DNA of 64,000 nt from Mangrovimicrobium sp033283265 (GTDB lineage Bacteria; Pseudomonadota; Gammaproteobacteria; Pseudomonadales; Halieaceae): assembly GCA_033283265.1 (NCBI GenBank), contig JAWMQN010000001.1, positions 1,178,001-1,242,000 on the forward strand, read 5' to 3'. Made by a program: the position numbers and the translations under genes. The first letter of the stretch is position 1, and every line of letters starts with the position of its first letter. This document shows, piece by piece, positions 41,227 to 49,975 of the stretch. Below the pieces are notes generated by a model. It saw nothing but the letters and a program-made list of their open reading frames with translations. It was not told the origin of the DNA and did not search any database.

Positions 41227-41814
41227 ATGAGCAAATCCGATAAGCCACCGAAAGTATCCGCGCGAGACAAGCTTATTGAGGCCGCGGGCAAGCTGATGCT
41301 GGAGTCGGGCTATGCCGCCATGACCTCTCGCAGGGTAGCCGCGGAAGCCGGCCTGAAGCCGCAGCTGGTCCACTACTATTTCAGGAGCATGGACGATCTC
41401 TATCTCGCCCTGTACCAGCACTTCGTGGCGGGCCTGGTCGAGCGACAGCGGGCTGTGCTGCAGTCGGCGACCCCGGTGCGCGCACTGTGGGAGATGATGT
41501 GCGAGTCCCGCGGCGCGCTGCTCACCGAATTCCAGGCCCTGGCCAACCACAAGCCGGCCATTCACCGGGAAATCGCCCGCTTCAGCAGTGAGTTCCGTCG
41601 CGAGCAGGTGGCTATACTCGAGCGCGTTTTCCAGCAGCGCGATTTGCCGGATTTCACCCTGTCGCCGGCAATGCTGTCGATGTTTCTCAACGCCCTCTCC
41701 CGCAGCCTCGCCACCGAGGAACCGTTCGATATCGATGCGGGCCACGCCGAGGCGCGGGAAATCGTCGAGCGGCTGATCCGGGCCGTGGACGATGCCCCGC
41801 CGGCGGTGTCCTAG
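41227..41814 (+). CDS. TetR-family transcriptional regulator
   Basis: A 195-residue regulator. The N-terminal helix-turn-helix (residues about 12-58) reads ARDKLIEAAGKLMLESGYAAMTSRRVAAEAGL, then QLVHYYFRSMDDLYLALYQHF, the classic TetR pattern. The C-terminal ligand domain is diverse. It is the only regulator in the cluster and so the best candidate to bind the CTGAGC-N4-GCTCAG operators and respond to the cluster's substrate. No Shine-Dalgarno is apparent; it follows the receptor by 79 bp across a hairpin. Confidence 0.92.
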   Translation: MSKSDKPPKVSARDKLIEAAGKLMLESGYAAMTSRRVAAEAGLKPQLVHYYFRSMDDLYLALYQHFVAGLVERQRAVLQSATPVRALWEMMCESRGALLTEFQALANHKPAIHREIARFSSEFRREQVAILERVFQQRDLPDFTLSPAMLSMFLNALSRSLATEEPFDIDAGHAEAREIVERLIRAVDDAPPAVS

Positions 41815-41839
41815 CATCTGTACGCGGTCGTCCGGGCCA

Positions 41840-41872
41840 TAAAAAAAGCGGGAACCAGGTTCCCGCTTTTTT
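41840..41872. terminator. Bidirectional rho-independent terminator
   Basis: A-run, then GCGGGAACC-A-GGTTCCCGC (41848-41866), then T-run. The 9-bp GC-rich stem with A and T tracts on both sides serves the TetR gene from the left and the DUF4382 gene from the right. Confidence 0.93.
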
Positions 41873-41894
41873 CTGTCCAGGTCGCGACTCCAGC

Positions 41895-42866
41895 TCAGGG
41901 CATGAAATCCACCACGCTGTCCTCGTCGGCGACTACGCTCACCGGGTCGGCGACGATGAAGATGATCGGCTCGTCAGCGATTTCGGTGTCGTTGGCCGCT
42001 TCACAGGTGAAGGCCACGGTGTACTCACCCGGCGGCAGGAAGCCCGCGGTGTAACGCCACTGGCTGCCCTCGAGGTTCACACTGGCGCTGGTCAGCGGCG
42101 GGTTGGCGGAGCCCTCGTCGCCGATCACCGTGCCAATACCGCCCGGGTAGACGTAGACCGCATAGGCGTCGGCGGTGCAGTGATCTGCAGTCAGCAGGGA
42201 GGCGGCGACGGTACCGGTAATGTTGCCGCTCTCGGCGAAATCGATCAGGCGCAGCGAGGGTTTCAGCTGGTAGTCCGGGAAACCCTGGGGGTCGTTGAGG
42301 GATTTGCGCAAGTCGAAGTCGATGATGAAATCGTGGCTGCCACCGGCGAGGATGGTGTAGCCGGTGTTGAGTTTCAGCCCGCTCTGGCTGCCGCTGGGTA
42401 CATACAGCGATTCGATGGTGCCATCGTCGAGCATGATGATGGAATCCATCTCTCCGCGCTCGGCATCGACGTCGAGGCGCAGCCAGGTGTACTCGCCGGC
42501 CTCCAGTTCCACGCCGTCGAGCAGGGTGGCGCTCTCGGTACCCTGCAGTTCCAGCAGGTCGATGCAGCGTACCGTGGCTTCACCTTCAGCGGTGGCGGTG
42601 GGCGGGATCGCATCCAGCAGTTCGCCGCAGGTCTGGCTGTCGCCGTCGAGGGGCAGGGAGATTTCACCGCCGCCGGCGGGCTTGAGCACGACACCGGTGA
42701 ATTGCACCAGTACCCGCTGGGCGCTGTCGACCGGGGCGTCGGTGACACTGACGCTGAGTTCACCGGTGGTCGGCTTCGGTGAACTGCTACCGCCGCCGCC
42801 TCCGCAGGCCACCAGCAGCGCTGGCACCGCCATTGCGCCAATCAGGGTTACGGGTTTCATTCTCAT
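41895..42866 (-). CDS. DUF4382 lipoprotein
   Basis: A 323-residue lipoprotein. The lipobox is LLVAC followed by a Gly/Ser-rich linker. The domain starts GELSVSVTDAPVDSAQRVLVQFTGVVLKP, the recognisable DUF4382 opening, with acidic LELEAGEYTWLRLDVDAE-like strands. A second beta domain (residues about 215-320, SGNITGTVAAS...PPGEYTVAFTCEA) is carboxypeptidase-regulatory-like. Start ATG 42866 has GGAGG nine bases upstream; an earlier ATG at 42881 contains that site. Function unknown; probably an outer-membrane or periplasmic adhesion-type protein. Confidence 0.85.
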   Translation of the reverse strand: MRMKPVTLIGAMAVPALLVACGGGGGSSSPKPTTGELSVSVTDAPVDSAQRVLVQFTGVVLKPAGGGEISLPLDGDSQTCGELLDAIPPTATAEGEATVRCIDLLELQGTESATLLDGVELEAGEYTWLRLDVDAERGEMDSIIMLDDGTIESLYVPSGSQSGLKLNTGYTILAGGSHDFIIDFDLRKSLNDPQGFPDYQLKPSLRLIDFAESGNITGTVAASLLTADHCTADAYAVYVYPGGIGTVIGDEGSANPPLTSASVNLEGSQWRYTAGFLPPGEYTVAFTCEAANDTEIADEPIIFIVADPVSVVADEDSVVDFMP

Positions 42867-42971
42867 GGTGCTTGCCTCCATAGCGTGGTGTTGTAGGAGG
42901 CTTTGAAGGCTCGGTGAGAGTGGAGTTCCTGGCGGAAGCTGTGAAATATAACCTTGAAAAAAATGGAATAG

Positions 42972-43457
42972 TCAGAAGATGCGTTGCCAGTAGCCGACAT
43001 CGAGCCACTGGCCCTGCTTGTAGCCCACCTCGGAAAATTCAGCGACTTTGCGCATCCCCAGCTTCTCGTGCAGGGCGACACTGGCTGGGTTGGGCAGGGT
43101 AATGCCACCCATTACCGCGTGCGCACCCATGCTTTTCAGGCGTTCGAACAGCTCGGTGTACAGAAGGGTACCGAGACCCGCGCCGGTAGTGTCAGGCGCA
43201 AGGTAGACCGTGCTCTCCGCCGAGTAGCGATAGGCCACCCGCTCGCGCCAGCGGCTGGCGTAGGCGTAACCGACGATTACGCCGTCCCGCTCGGCCACCA
43301 GCCAGGGGTAGCCGGCGCCCTGCACCGACTGCATGCGCGCGGCCATCTGTGCCGTGGAGAGTTCGTCTTCCTCGAAAGTGGCGACGGTATTGTGGATGTA
43401 GTGGTTGTAGATGCTGGCGATGGCGCCAGCGTCGGTGGAGACGGCGTCGCGGATCAT
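42972..43457 (-). CDS. GNAT N-acetyltransferase (PAT/methionine-sulfoximine type)
   Basis: A 161-residue acetyltransferase. MIRDAVSTDAGAIASIYNHYIHNTVATFEED matches the start of the phosphinothricin/methionine sulfoximine acetyltransferase subgroup. The acetyl-CoA loop is in TTGAGLGTLLYTELFERL, followed by GITLPNPASVALHEKLGM. Such enzymes detoxify glutamate analogues. The start at 43457 agrees with homologues; GGAGGG is 13 bases upstream. It overlaps no gene and ends 105 bp before the DUF4382 start. Confidence 0.9.
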   Translation of the reverse strand: MIRDAVSTDAGAIASIYNHYIHNTVATFEEDELSTAQMAARMQSVQGAGYPWLVAERDGVIVGYAYASRWRERVAYRYSAESTVYLAPDTTGAGLGTLLYTELFERLKSMGAHAVMGGITLPNPASVALHEKLGMRKVAEFSEVGYKQGQWLDVGYWQRIF

Positions 43458-43525
43458 GGCGAGTGCGGTTCCCTCCGTAGAGTGGGTGTAGTCCGCTGCA
43501 ATTCCAGCTCCATCGTTCCTTCCGT

Positions 43526-45307
43526 TCAACTATTCTCGGCGGTTTCCGACTCCTCGGCGGACTCAGCCGAGGGCTCCGCATCTACCGGGCCATCTGCGCC
43601 CTGCACGGACAGGTCGACTTCCAGCCTGGCGACATCAGGCTCCTCCTGCTCCTCCTCGATCGGTTCCACGATCAAGGCCAGGCGCTCCGTCTCGAAATCC
43701 GCGTGAATTGGCTCGAGCGGCGGCAGGCTCTTGCTGACCTTGGCCGAGAGCTGGCTGAAGCGATCTACCTTGCCATAGAGCCCCTGTTGTCCTGCCAATG
43801 CGGTCAAGGTGCTGTCGTACTGCTTACTGGCAGTGCTCAGAGAACCGCCGAGGCTTTTCAGCCGTTCCGCCACCACCCGTACCTGGTTGAAGATATCGCC
43901 GGCCTTTTCACTGATTTCCCGCGCCTCCGCATTGCTGCGCTCCATCATCCAGAGATTGGAGACCGTGCGCAGGATGGGAATCAGCGTGGTGTGGGAGACC
44001 AGCACGATGCCCTTCTTGTAGCCGTACTCGAACAGGTCCTTGTTGTGCTTCAGGGCCTCGATGTAGGCCGGCTCGATGGGCATGAACATGAGCACGAAGC
44101 TGGGGCTGCGCATGCCGACCAGGTTGGTGTAGTCCTTGGCGGACAGGTCGTCGATATGCTTGCGCACCGCCTTGTCGTGTTCGAGCATCGCCAGCTGGTA
44201 TTCCTCCGGGGTCTCGGCGCCGACCGCGCGGTCGTAGGCGTTGAGGGTCACCTTGCTGTCGATGATGATGTGCTTGCCGTCGGGCAGCTTGACCAGGTAG
44301 TCGGTCTGCTTCTGCCGGCCCTCCTTGTCGCGGAAGGAGCTCTGCACCTCGTAGTGGGCGTCCTCCATCAGCCCGCTCATTTCCAGCGTACGGCGCAGCT
44401 GGGCCTCGCCCCAGGCGCCGCGCTGCTGCGAGTCGCCCTTGAGGGCGGAGGTGAGGTTGTTGGCCTCGGCGCTCATCTGCAGGCCTATCTCCAGCACCTT
44501 GCGAATTTCCGCGTTGAGGCTGGAATTGCCCTTGAGCGAGGCGTCGTGGACCTCGTTGACCCGCTTCTGGAAGCCCTCGATCTGCTCGCGGAAGGGCTTG
44601 AGCATAGTGTCGATGCTGGCCTGGCTGGTATGGGTGAAGGTCTTGCCCTTCTCCTCGAAGATCTTGTTGGCGAGGTTTTCGAACTCCTTGGTCAGCGACT
44701 GGCGGGAATCGGCGAGCTGTTGCATCTGCTCCCTGAAGTGCTCTTCCTTGCGTTGCAGAGTCGTTTTCAGCTCGGTGTGTTCGTTATCCAGTGAGTGGTG
44801 GCGCTCCTGCAACTGCTTGTAGGCCGCGAGCTGGTCTTCCAGATTCTGCTTCATTTCAGCCAGTTGCTTGCGCCGATCCTCGAGACGTTCGGCGCTCGAC
44901 CGCAGCTCGACCTGCGCCGCCTCCAGCTGCTTCTCCGTGCCATGGCCCTGCTGGCGGACATCTTCCAGCAGCTTGCCCTGGGCGGCCAGCGCCTCCTTGC
45001 GCTCGTTCAATTCGTTGTTCAGGCGCTGCTCGGTATCCCGGGCATTGCCCAGTTGGGCGCGCAGGGTGCTCTCCTCGACAGCCCTGGCGTGGTTCTCCTC
45101 GCCCAGCTGCCTGATCTCCAGCTGCAACTGCTGGCCGTTGTGCACGGCCTGCTCCAGCTCCCGCCGGACCTGGGCCAACTGCTCCCTGAGCGCGGCCAGC
45201 CTGCGGCCCTGCAGGATCATCGCCAGCACAAAGCCCAGCACAGCCAGCAGCGCGCCGGCCCCTGCGGCGAGCGCGACCAGTTCTGTGGTCCACTGGATAT
45301 CCGGCAT
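43526..45307 (-). CDS. rmuC: DNA recombination protein RmuC
   Basis: A 593-residue protein. One N-terminal membrane helix (residues about 8-31), a coiled coil from 40 to 240, then the RmuC nuclease-like domain with NSSLNAEIRKVLEIGLQMSAEANNLTSALKGDSQQRGAWGEAQLRRTLEMSG and IIIDSKVTLNAYDRA, the conserved lysine-containing strand. RmuC limits inversions at short inverted repeats. Start ATG 45307 has AGGAG seven bases upstream. The acidic C-terminal tail (EEEQEEPDVARLE...) is longer than usual. Confidence 0.94.
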   Translation of the reverse strand: MPDIQWTTELVALAAGAGALLAVLGFVLAMILQGRRLAALREQLAQVRRELEQAVHNGQQLQLEIRQLGEENHARAVEESTLRAQLGNARDTEQRLNNELNERKEALAAQGKLLEDVRQQGHGTEKQLEAAQVELRSSAERLEDRRKQLAEMKQNLEDQLAAYKQLQERHHSLDNEHTELKTTLQRKEEHFREQMQQLADSRQSLTKEFENLANKIFEEKGKTFTHTSQASIDTMLKPFREQIEGFQKRVNEVHDASLKGNSSLNAEIRKVLEIGLQMSAEANNLTSALKGDSQQRGAWGEAQLRRTLEMSGLMEDAHYEVQSSFRDKEGRQKQTDYLVKLPDGKHIIIDSKVTLNAYDRAVGAETPEEYQLAMLEHDKAVRKHIDDLSAKDYTNLVGMRSPSFVLMFMPIEPAYIEALKHNKDLFEYGYKKGIVLVSHTTLIPILRTVSNLWMMERSNAEAREISEKAGDIFNQVRVVAERLKSLGGSLSTASKQYDSTLTALAGQQGLYGKVDRFSQLSAKVSKSLPPLEPIHADFETERLALIVEPIEEEQEEPDVARLEVDLSVQGADGPVDAEPSAESAEESETAENS

Positions 45308-45450
45308 GCTTACTCCTGCAAATCGCATTTATTGTTGCGGCCCCGCGGGGCACGCTCCTGACAGCAGACACGATAATACGCGCGACTGGCGACCACCATG
45401 CTGTGCAGGCATACATGTTGCCTTTTCAGGCGGGTGGAGTCCAAACCTCC

Positions 45451-47427
45451 CTAGCGCACTGACTTCAGGGCCAGGGCCAGGTCCTCGCTGTCAGCTGCCC
45501 CGCCGGGTGTGTAGGCGAGGCGTTCGTAGCTCTCGGTCACCCCGGCGATCGCCGCTGCCAGCCGCGGCACCGCCTGCGCCGCCCGCGCTGCGAAGGCCCG
45601 CGGTGTCTCACCGGGCTGGCGTTCGACACCCATCCGGGCGAGGCGCTCGCAGAACTGCAGGTAGAGCCTGTCGTGGCGGCGCAACGGGTTGCGGCGCTGG
45701 CGCAGTAACAACATCACGCCCGCCGGCAGCAGTGCCAGCCCCATGCCGGCGAGGACGAGCCCGCCGATACGCGCGGGACTGACATCGCCGAAGAATCGGT
45801 TGAGCAGGTCGAGCTGGCGCTCGGCATTGAAGCCGGCAATCCAGCTCTGCCACTGGTAGGTCAGGGCGTCGTAGCGCAGGCGGATGTAGTTGACCAGCGG
45901 GATGCCGCGATAGCGCAACAGCGACAGCGGCTCCTCGGCGAGGAAGGTGCCCTCCTCCGCGACGGCCTCCTCCAGGCCCAGCTCCACCCGCATCGGCGCC
46001 ACCGCGGATGTCGGGTCGACCCGCACCCAGCCCTCGCCCGGCAGCCAGACCTCGGCCCAGGCATGGGCGTCGAACTGGCGCACCACCACCGTGCGGTTGA
46101 CCGGGTTGATCTCCCCGCCCTGGTAGCCCGCGACTACCCGTGCCGGGAGGCCCGCGGCGCGCATCAGGATGACGAAGGCCGAAGCATAGTGCTCGCAGAA
46201 ACCGCGACGGGACTCGAACAGGAAGGCGTCCATGGCGTCCTGTTGCGGCAGCAGCGGCGGCTGCAGGGTGTAGTAGAAATCCTCCCGGGCGAACAGCGCC
46301 AGACCGGCGTCGACAATTTCGCGTGGGTCCGCTGTGTCACGGGCCAGTTGTTCGCCAAGCGCCCGGGTGCGCGGGTTGTCCGCCGGTAAGGCGAGCTCGG
46401 TGCGGCGGCGCCAGTCGCTGAGTTCGGGCTCGAGCAGTGCCTGCGGCCAGGATTGCGCCCGGTAGTAGAAATCGTCCTCGATGGCGAGAAAACGGAACAG
46501 GCGGAAGTCCGGCGCGTTCATGATGCCGCTGTCGGGGCTGTCGGCGTAGCGCAGGCCGTAGACCCAGCGCTGCTGGGTCGGGGTCATGATCACCGAGTAG
46601 CGCAGCGGCTCGCCGCGCAGCTGGGGCTTCGGCTCGCGGCGCTGGTCCGCGGGGAGTTCGTACCAGGTGAGCGCGCGCCAGGTGCCCCGTTCCAGGTGGC
46701 TCATCACCACACCGCGCCAGTAGAGCTGCGAGCGCGGCGGGATGTCGCCTTCGAAGGCAACCCGGAAGGCCACCGCGCCCGACTGGCTGAGCCGGGAGAC
46801 ATCCCCCGGGCTCATGGTGTCGGACATACCGGTGATACCGGAAGGGCCTTTCATCGGCACCGTCCACAGCGGGCCGATGCGCGGGAAGATGAAGAACAGC
46901 ACCAGCATCAGCGGCAGCGACTGCAGCACCATCGCCCCGGCCTTGCGCAGCGGCCGGGCGGAAAACTTTTCCTCGCCCGGGCGATGCAGCGCCACCAGTG
47001 CGGTGGTCACGATGACGACGTTGGCCAGGCAGAGAATGACCATCAGCAGATCCTGGCTGAACAGGAACTCGGTCAGCACGATGAAATAGCCGAGGAACAG
47101 CAGCACGTAGGCGTCCTTGCGCCGGGCCAGTTCCAGCAACTTGAGCGCGAAGGCGGTGAGCAACAGGGCCACCATTGGCTCCAGCCCGATGACCTGGCGA
47201 AAGGAGAACCCGATGCCGCCCACGGCGGCGAAGATCAGCGCCAGCTTGACCGGCCAGCGGGGGAAGGACCAGAGGCCGCGGTAAACCTGTATGCGCCAGA
47301 GGGCTGCGATGACATAGGTCAGCAGCACCCACACCGGGACCCGCTCGAGGTGCGGCGCCACCAGCGTGAACAGGCTGGCGATAATCCACACCAGCGCGTT
47401 GCGCGGTATCTGGTCCGCCTGCTTCAC
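45451..47427 (-). CDS. tgpA: TgpA-type transglutaminase-like membrane protein
   Basis: A 658-residue protein with about six N-terminal membrane helices (to residue 190; DUF3488), a periplasmic transglutaminase-like domain with the Cys-His-Asp triad in RRGFCEHYASAFVILMRAAG, FDAHAWAEVWLPGEGWVRVDPTSAV, one further helix near 560 and a DUF4129-type tail. In Pseudomonas aeruginosa TgpA is essential and encoded in the same arrangement with a MoxR ATPase and a DUF58 protein. The start overlaps the end of the DUF58 gene by 4 bp. Confidence 0.93.
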   Translation of the reverse strand: MKQADQIPRNALVWIIASLFTLVAPHLERVPVWVLLTYVIAALWRIQVYRGLWSFPRWPVKLALIFAAVGGIGFSFRQVIGLEPMVALLLTAFALKLLELARRKDAYVLLFLGYFIVLTEFLFSQDLLMVILCLANVVIVTTALVALHRPGEEKFSARPLRKAGAMVLQSLPLMLVLFFIFPRIGPLWTVPMKGPSGITGMSDTMSPGDVSRLSQSGAVAFRVAFEGDIPPRSQLYWRGVVMSHLERGTWRALTWYELPADQRREPKPQLRGEPLRYSVIMTPTQQRWVYGLRYADSPDSGIMNAPDFRLFRFLAIEDDFYYRAQSWPQALLEPELSDWRRRTELALPADNPRTRALGEQLARDTADPREIVDAGLALFAREDFYYTLQPPLLPQQDAMDAFLFESRRGFCEHYASAFVILMRAAGLPARVVAGYQGGEINPVNRTVVVRQFDAHAWAEVWLPGEGWVRVDPTSAVAPMRVELGLEEAVAEEGTFLAEEPLSLLRYRGIPLVNYIRLRYDALTYQWQSWIAGFNAERQLDLLNRFFGDVSPARIGGLVLAGMGLALLPAGVMLLLRQRRNPLRRHDRLYLQFCERLARMGVERQPGETPRAFAARAAQAVPRLAAAIAGVTESYERLAYTPGGAADSEDLALALKSVR

Positions 47428-48485
47428 CGCGCACCTGCCTGTACGTCGCCCAGGCCGAACAGCGCCAGCGCGCTGAGCACCCTGTCGCGGTGCGCATCGC
47501 CGCGACCCGGCGGGATACTGACCCCGGGGATGCGCAGGCCGTAATCCTCACCGGCGCGCTCCAGTTCGAGCACCCAGTAGCAGAGATGGGAGAGTCGCTG
47601 CTCGACCCCGGCCGCGGGAAACATCTCCCAGTCCAGCCAGGCGCTGCGGTCGGCGTGAGTCACGTACTCGGTAACCTGCAGGGTGCGCCCCCGTGCCAGG
47701 CCCTTCCAGTAGACCCGGCGCAGGGGGTCGCCCAGCTGGTAGTCGCGAAAGCCGTAGAAATCGTCGTTGCCCGGCTGCGGCAGCGAACTGCCCTCCGGGT
47801 CGGCCGAGTTCACCCCCTGCGGCGGCGGGGAAGGCAGGGGCCGCGGGTAGACCAGGGCGCGCAGGTCGAGGTCCACCTGGCTCCAGCAGCGCAACAGGCC
47901 GAGCGGATAGCGCGACTCCACGACCAGCCTCCCGGGGTGGTACCAGCCGCGCTGGCTGCCCACGGGGAGGTGCAGGTGAATACGCTGCTGCGCGTTCTCC
48001 AGCAGGCTGACCTCCTCGGTCGAGCTCCCGGGCAGGTGCAGGGCCACGCTGAAATGTTCGCGTCGGCCGCGGCGTTCCAGCAGGACCTCGAATTCGCTGT
48101 GCTGGCCGGGGAACACCGGGCGGGCGTGCACCCCGCGCAAGGTCAGGCCGGAGAGGTTGGCGTAGGTGTGCAGTACGGCGACGATGAACAGGGTCGCCAG
48201 CAGGAAGGTCAGCCCGTAGCTCAGGTTGCTCTGGAAGTTGATCGCCGACAACAGCATGACGAACAGGCATACACCGAAGAAGGCACCGGTGCGGGTCGGC
48301 AGGATAAACAGCCGGCGCTGGCTGAGGGTGACGCTGCGCGCGGGAGGGATGCGCTGCTCCAGCCAGCGGGCGAAGCGCTGCTGCATCCAGCGGGCGCTGC
48401 GCGGGAACAGGCCGGCGAGCACGCGGCTGAGGATGCCCGGATGCTCCAGCGCGGTATTCACGGCAGGCTCAGGGGCGGATGACAT
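47424..48485 (-). CDS. DUF58 (VWA-like) protein
   Basis: A 353-residue protein with two membrane helices at about 65-105 and the DUF58 motif GDDFYGFRDYQLGDPLRRVYWKGLARGRTLQVTEY (about 250-285), where QPGND and RDYQxGDxxRxxxWK are family hallmarks. DUF58 proteins work with MoxR ATPases in assembling or activating envelope proteins. It overlaps the MoxR gene by 17 bp and tgpA by 4 bp, so the three are translated together. Confidence 0.93.
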   Translation of the reverse strand: MSSAPEPAVNTALEHPGILSRVLAGLFPRSARWMQQRFARWLEQRIPPARSVTLSQRRLFILPTRTGAFFGVCLFVMLLSAINFQSNLSYGLTFLLATLFIVAVLHTYANLSGLTLRGVHARPVFPGQHSEFEVLLERRGRREHFSVALHLPGSSTEEVSLLENAQQRIHLHLPVGSQRGWYHPGRLVVESRYPLGLLRCWSQVDLDLRALVYPRPLPSPPPQGVNSADPEGSSLPQPGNDDFYGFRDYQLGDPLRRVYWKGLARGRTLQVTEYVTHADRSAWLDWEMFPAAGVEQRLSHLCYWVLELERAGEDYGLRIPGVSIPPGRGDAHRDRVLSALALFGLGDVQAGAR

Positions 48486-49398
48486 CTACGCTGCGTTGCA
48501 CCAGGGCCACCAGCGCCGCGCCGTCGCCGGCGTAGTCGCCGCTTGGCACCAGCCGGTGCGCGGCCACCGCCGGCAGCACCGCCTGCAGGTCCTCGGGGAT
48601 CAGGTGCCTGCGGTTGTGCATCACCGCCCAGGTGCGGGCACAGCCGAGTAGCGCCAGCGCCCCCCGCGGCGACAGGCCGACCTCGAACTCCGGGCGTTCA
48701 CGGGTAAAGGCCACCAGCCGCTGCAGGTAATCCAGCAGGTTGTCGGTGGCCTGCACGGCGTTCACAGTGTCGCGTATCTCCGCCAGTTCCCCGTTGGAGA
48801 TTACCTGCTGCAACTGCACCCGCGCGCTGTCGCTGGTGTCCGGCCGCTGGAACATCGCCCGCTCCGCCCGCGGGTCGGGATAGCCCAGCTGCAGGCGCAT
48901 CAGGAAGCGGTCGAGCTGGGACTCGGGCAGGGGATAGGTGCCCGACTGGTGCACGGGGTTCTGGGTGGCGATGACGAAAAACGGTTCCGGCAGGCGCCTC
49001 GTTTCGCCATCCACCGTGACCTGCCCTTCCGCCATCGCTTCCAGCAGCGCGCTCTGGGTGCGCGGGGTGGTGCGGTTGATCTCGTCGGCGAGCAGCAACT
49101 GGGTGAATATCGGGCCGGGGCGGAAACTGAAACTGGCGTCCCTGGTGTCGTAGACCTGCACGCCGAGGATATCCGCGGGCAGCAGGTCGCTGGTGAACTG
49201 CACGCGCTTCCAGGACAGGCCGAGCACGTCCGCCAGTGCGTGGGACAGGGTGGTCTTGCCCATGCCCGGCAGGTCCTCGATCAACAGGTGGCCGCGGGCG
49301 AACAGGCAGCACAGGGCGAGGCGTACCTGCGGTTCCTTTCCCAGCAGGACCTTGCCGATTTCAGCGACGGCGGCGTCGATGCGTTCCTGTAACTGCAT
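48469..49398 (-). CDS. MoxR-family AAA ATPase
   Basis: A 309-residue ATPase. Walker A is GMGKTT (45-50), Walker B is LLADEINR, sensor-1 lies in FFVIATQNPVHQSGTYPLPESQLDRFLMRL, and the lid contains SPRGALALLGCARTWAV. MoxR proteins are chaperone-like and act with VWA/DUF58 partners, which here is the next gene. The start is at 49398 because homology begins with MQLQERIDAAVAEIGKVLLGKE; the open frame continues upstream through the palindromic element and is not coding there. Confidence 0.95.
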   Translation of the reverse strand: MQLQERIDAAVAEIGKVLLGKEPQVRLALCCLFARGHLLIEDLPGMGKTTLSHALADVLGLSWKRVQFTSDLLPADILGVQVYDTRDASFSFRPGPIFTQLLLADEINRTTPRTQSALLEAMAEGQVTVDGETRRLPEPFFVIATQNPVHQSGTYPLPESQLDRFLMRLQLGYPDPRAERAMFQRPDTSDSARVQLQQVISNGELAEIRDTVNAVQATDNLLDYLQRLVAFTRERPEFEVGLSPRGALALLGCARTWAVMHNRRHLIPEDLQAVLPAVAAHRLVPSGDYAGDGAALVALVQRSVDVIRP

Positions 49399-49536
49399 GT
49401 ATCTGGTGCCCTGTTTTTTTGCTTGCGAACCCGGTAACAAGATACCGATTGAAGTAAGCTTTTTCCCGCTTTTTCGGTACATATTGACAAGGGGTGGGGA
49501 TGGGGATGGTAGTGAACGGGTGCCAGTGGCTCGCGC

Positions 49537-49646
49537 CTGTAACGCATTGCCCCTACCGAAACACGCCAAAAAGCGTACATCCATGTACAGGCTCAATCGG
49601 CGACGTCCTGTCGCCTCATGGTTTCGGTAGGGGCAATGCGTTACAG
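49537..49646 (-). repeat. Long palindromic element, copy 1
   Basis: Two 26-nt arms (49537-49562 and 49621-49646) are perfectly inverse-complementary and enclose a 58-nt core (49563-49620). The core holds a hairpin GTACAT-CC-ATGTAC (49575-49588) and a hairpin GGCGAC-GTCCT-GTCGCC (49599-49615). The inner ends of the arms read GAAAC and GTTTC. The reverse complement of this core aligns over its full length with copy 2. It lies about 140 bp upstream of the MoxR start. The 49399-49536 stretch contains nothing else obvious. Confidence 0.9.
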
Positions 49647-49838
49647 ACGCTGGGGTGGTGCAGAATTTAACTTCTAGTGGCTTTGTTCGGCGATACGCAC
49701 CGAAAAATAACATAGGGGTAGGCGAGTACCCTTACCATGCAACGGTTAGAACAGAGCGAAGGGATTAACTCCCCGGAACAAGTAAAAGTGCTACGTAGTG
49801 CCCCGATTGCATTCAGGCACTGCGGTAGAGGCGTGTGC

Positions 49839-49940
49839 TGGGGAAACAGCCCTCTGAAACCGTTAGGCGACAGGACGTCGCCGCTCGAGCCTGCACATGG
49901 ATGTGCGCTTTTTGGCGTGTTTCAGAGGGCTGTTTCCCCA
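49839..49940 (+). repeat. Long palindromic element, copy 2
   Basis: Arms 49840-49860 and 49919-49939 are perfectly inverse-complementary over 21 nt, plus one more outer pair, and with a few mismatches pairing extends to 49831/49948. The 58-nt core (49861-49918) has hairpins GGCGAC-AGGAC-GTCGCC and GCACAT-GG-ATGTGC and ends in CTTTTTGGCGT. The core matches copy 1 (inverted), but the arm sequence is unrelated except for the terminal GAAAC/GTTTC. It ends about 35 bp from the metZ stop, so it could also act as that gene's terminator. The spacer 49647-49838 has no gene. Confidence 0.9.
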
Positions 49941-49975
49941 TCGCACGCCCGGCCCCAAGCCCCATGGGCAGTCCC

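Noticed and set aside
49399..49713. N-terminal extension of the MoxR protein through the palindromic element
   Set aside because: Homology and normal length start at 49398; the extension is a translation of the repeat.
49537..49940. CRISPR array or integron attC sites
   Set aside because: Only two copies in opposite orientation with no spacers for CRISPR; the arms lack GTTRRRY/RYYYAAC attC ends and no integrase is nearby.
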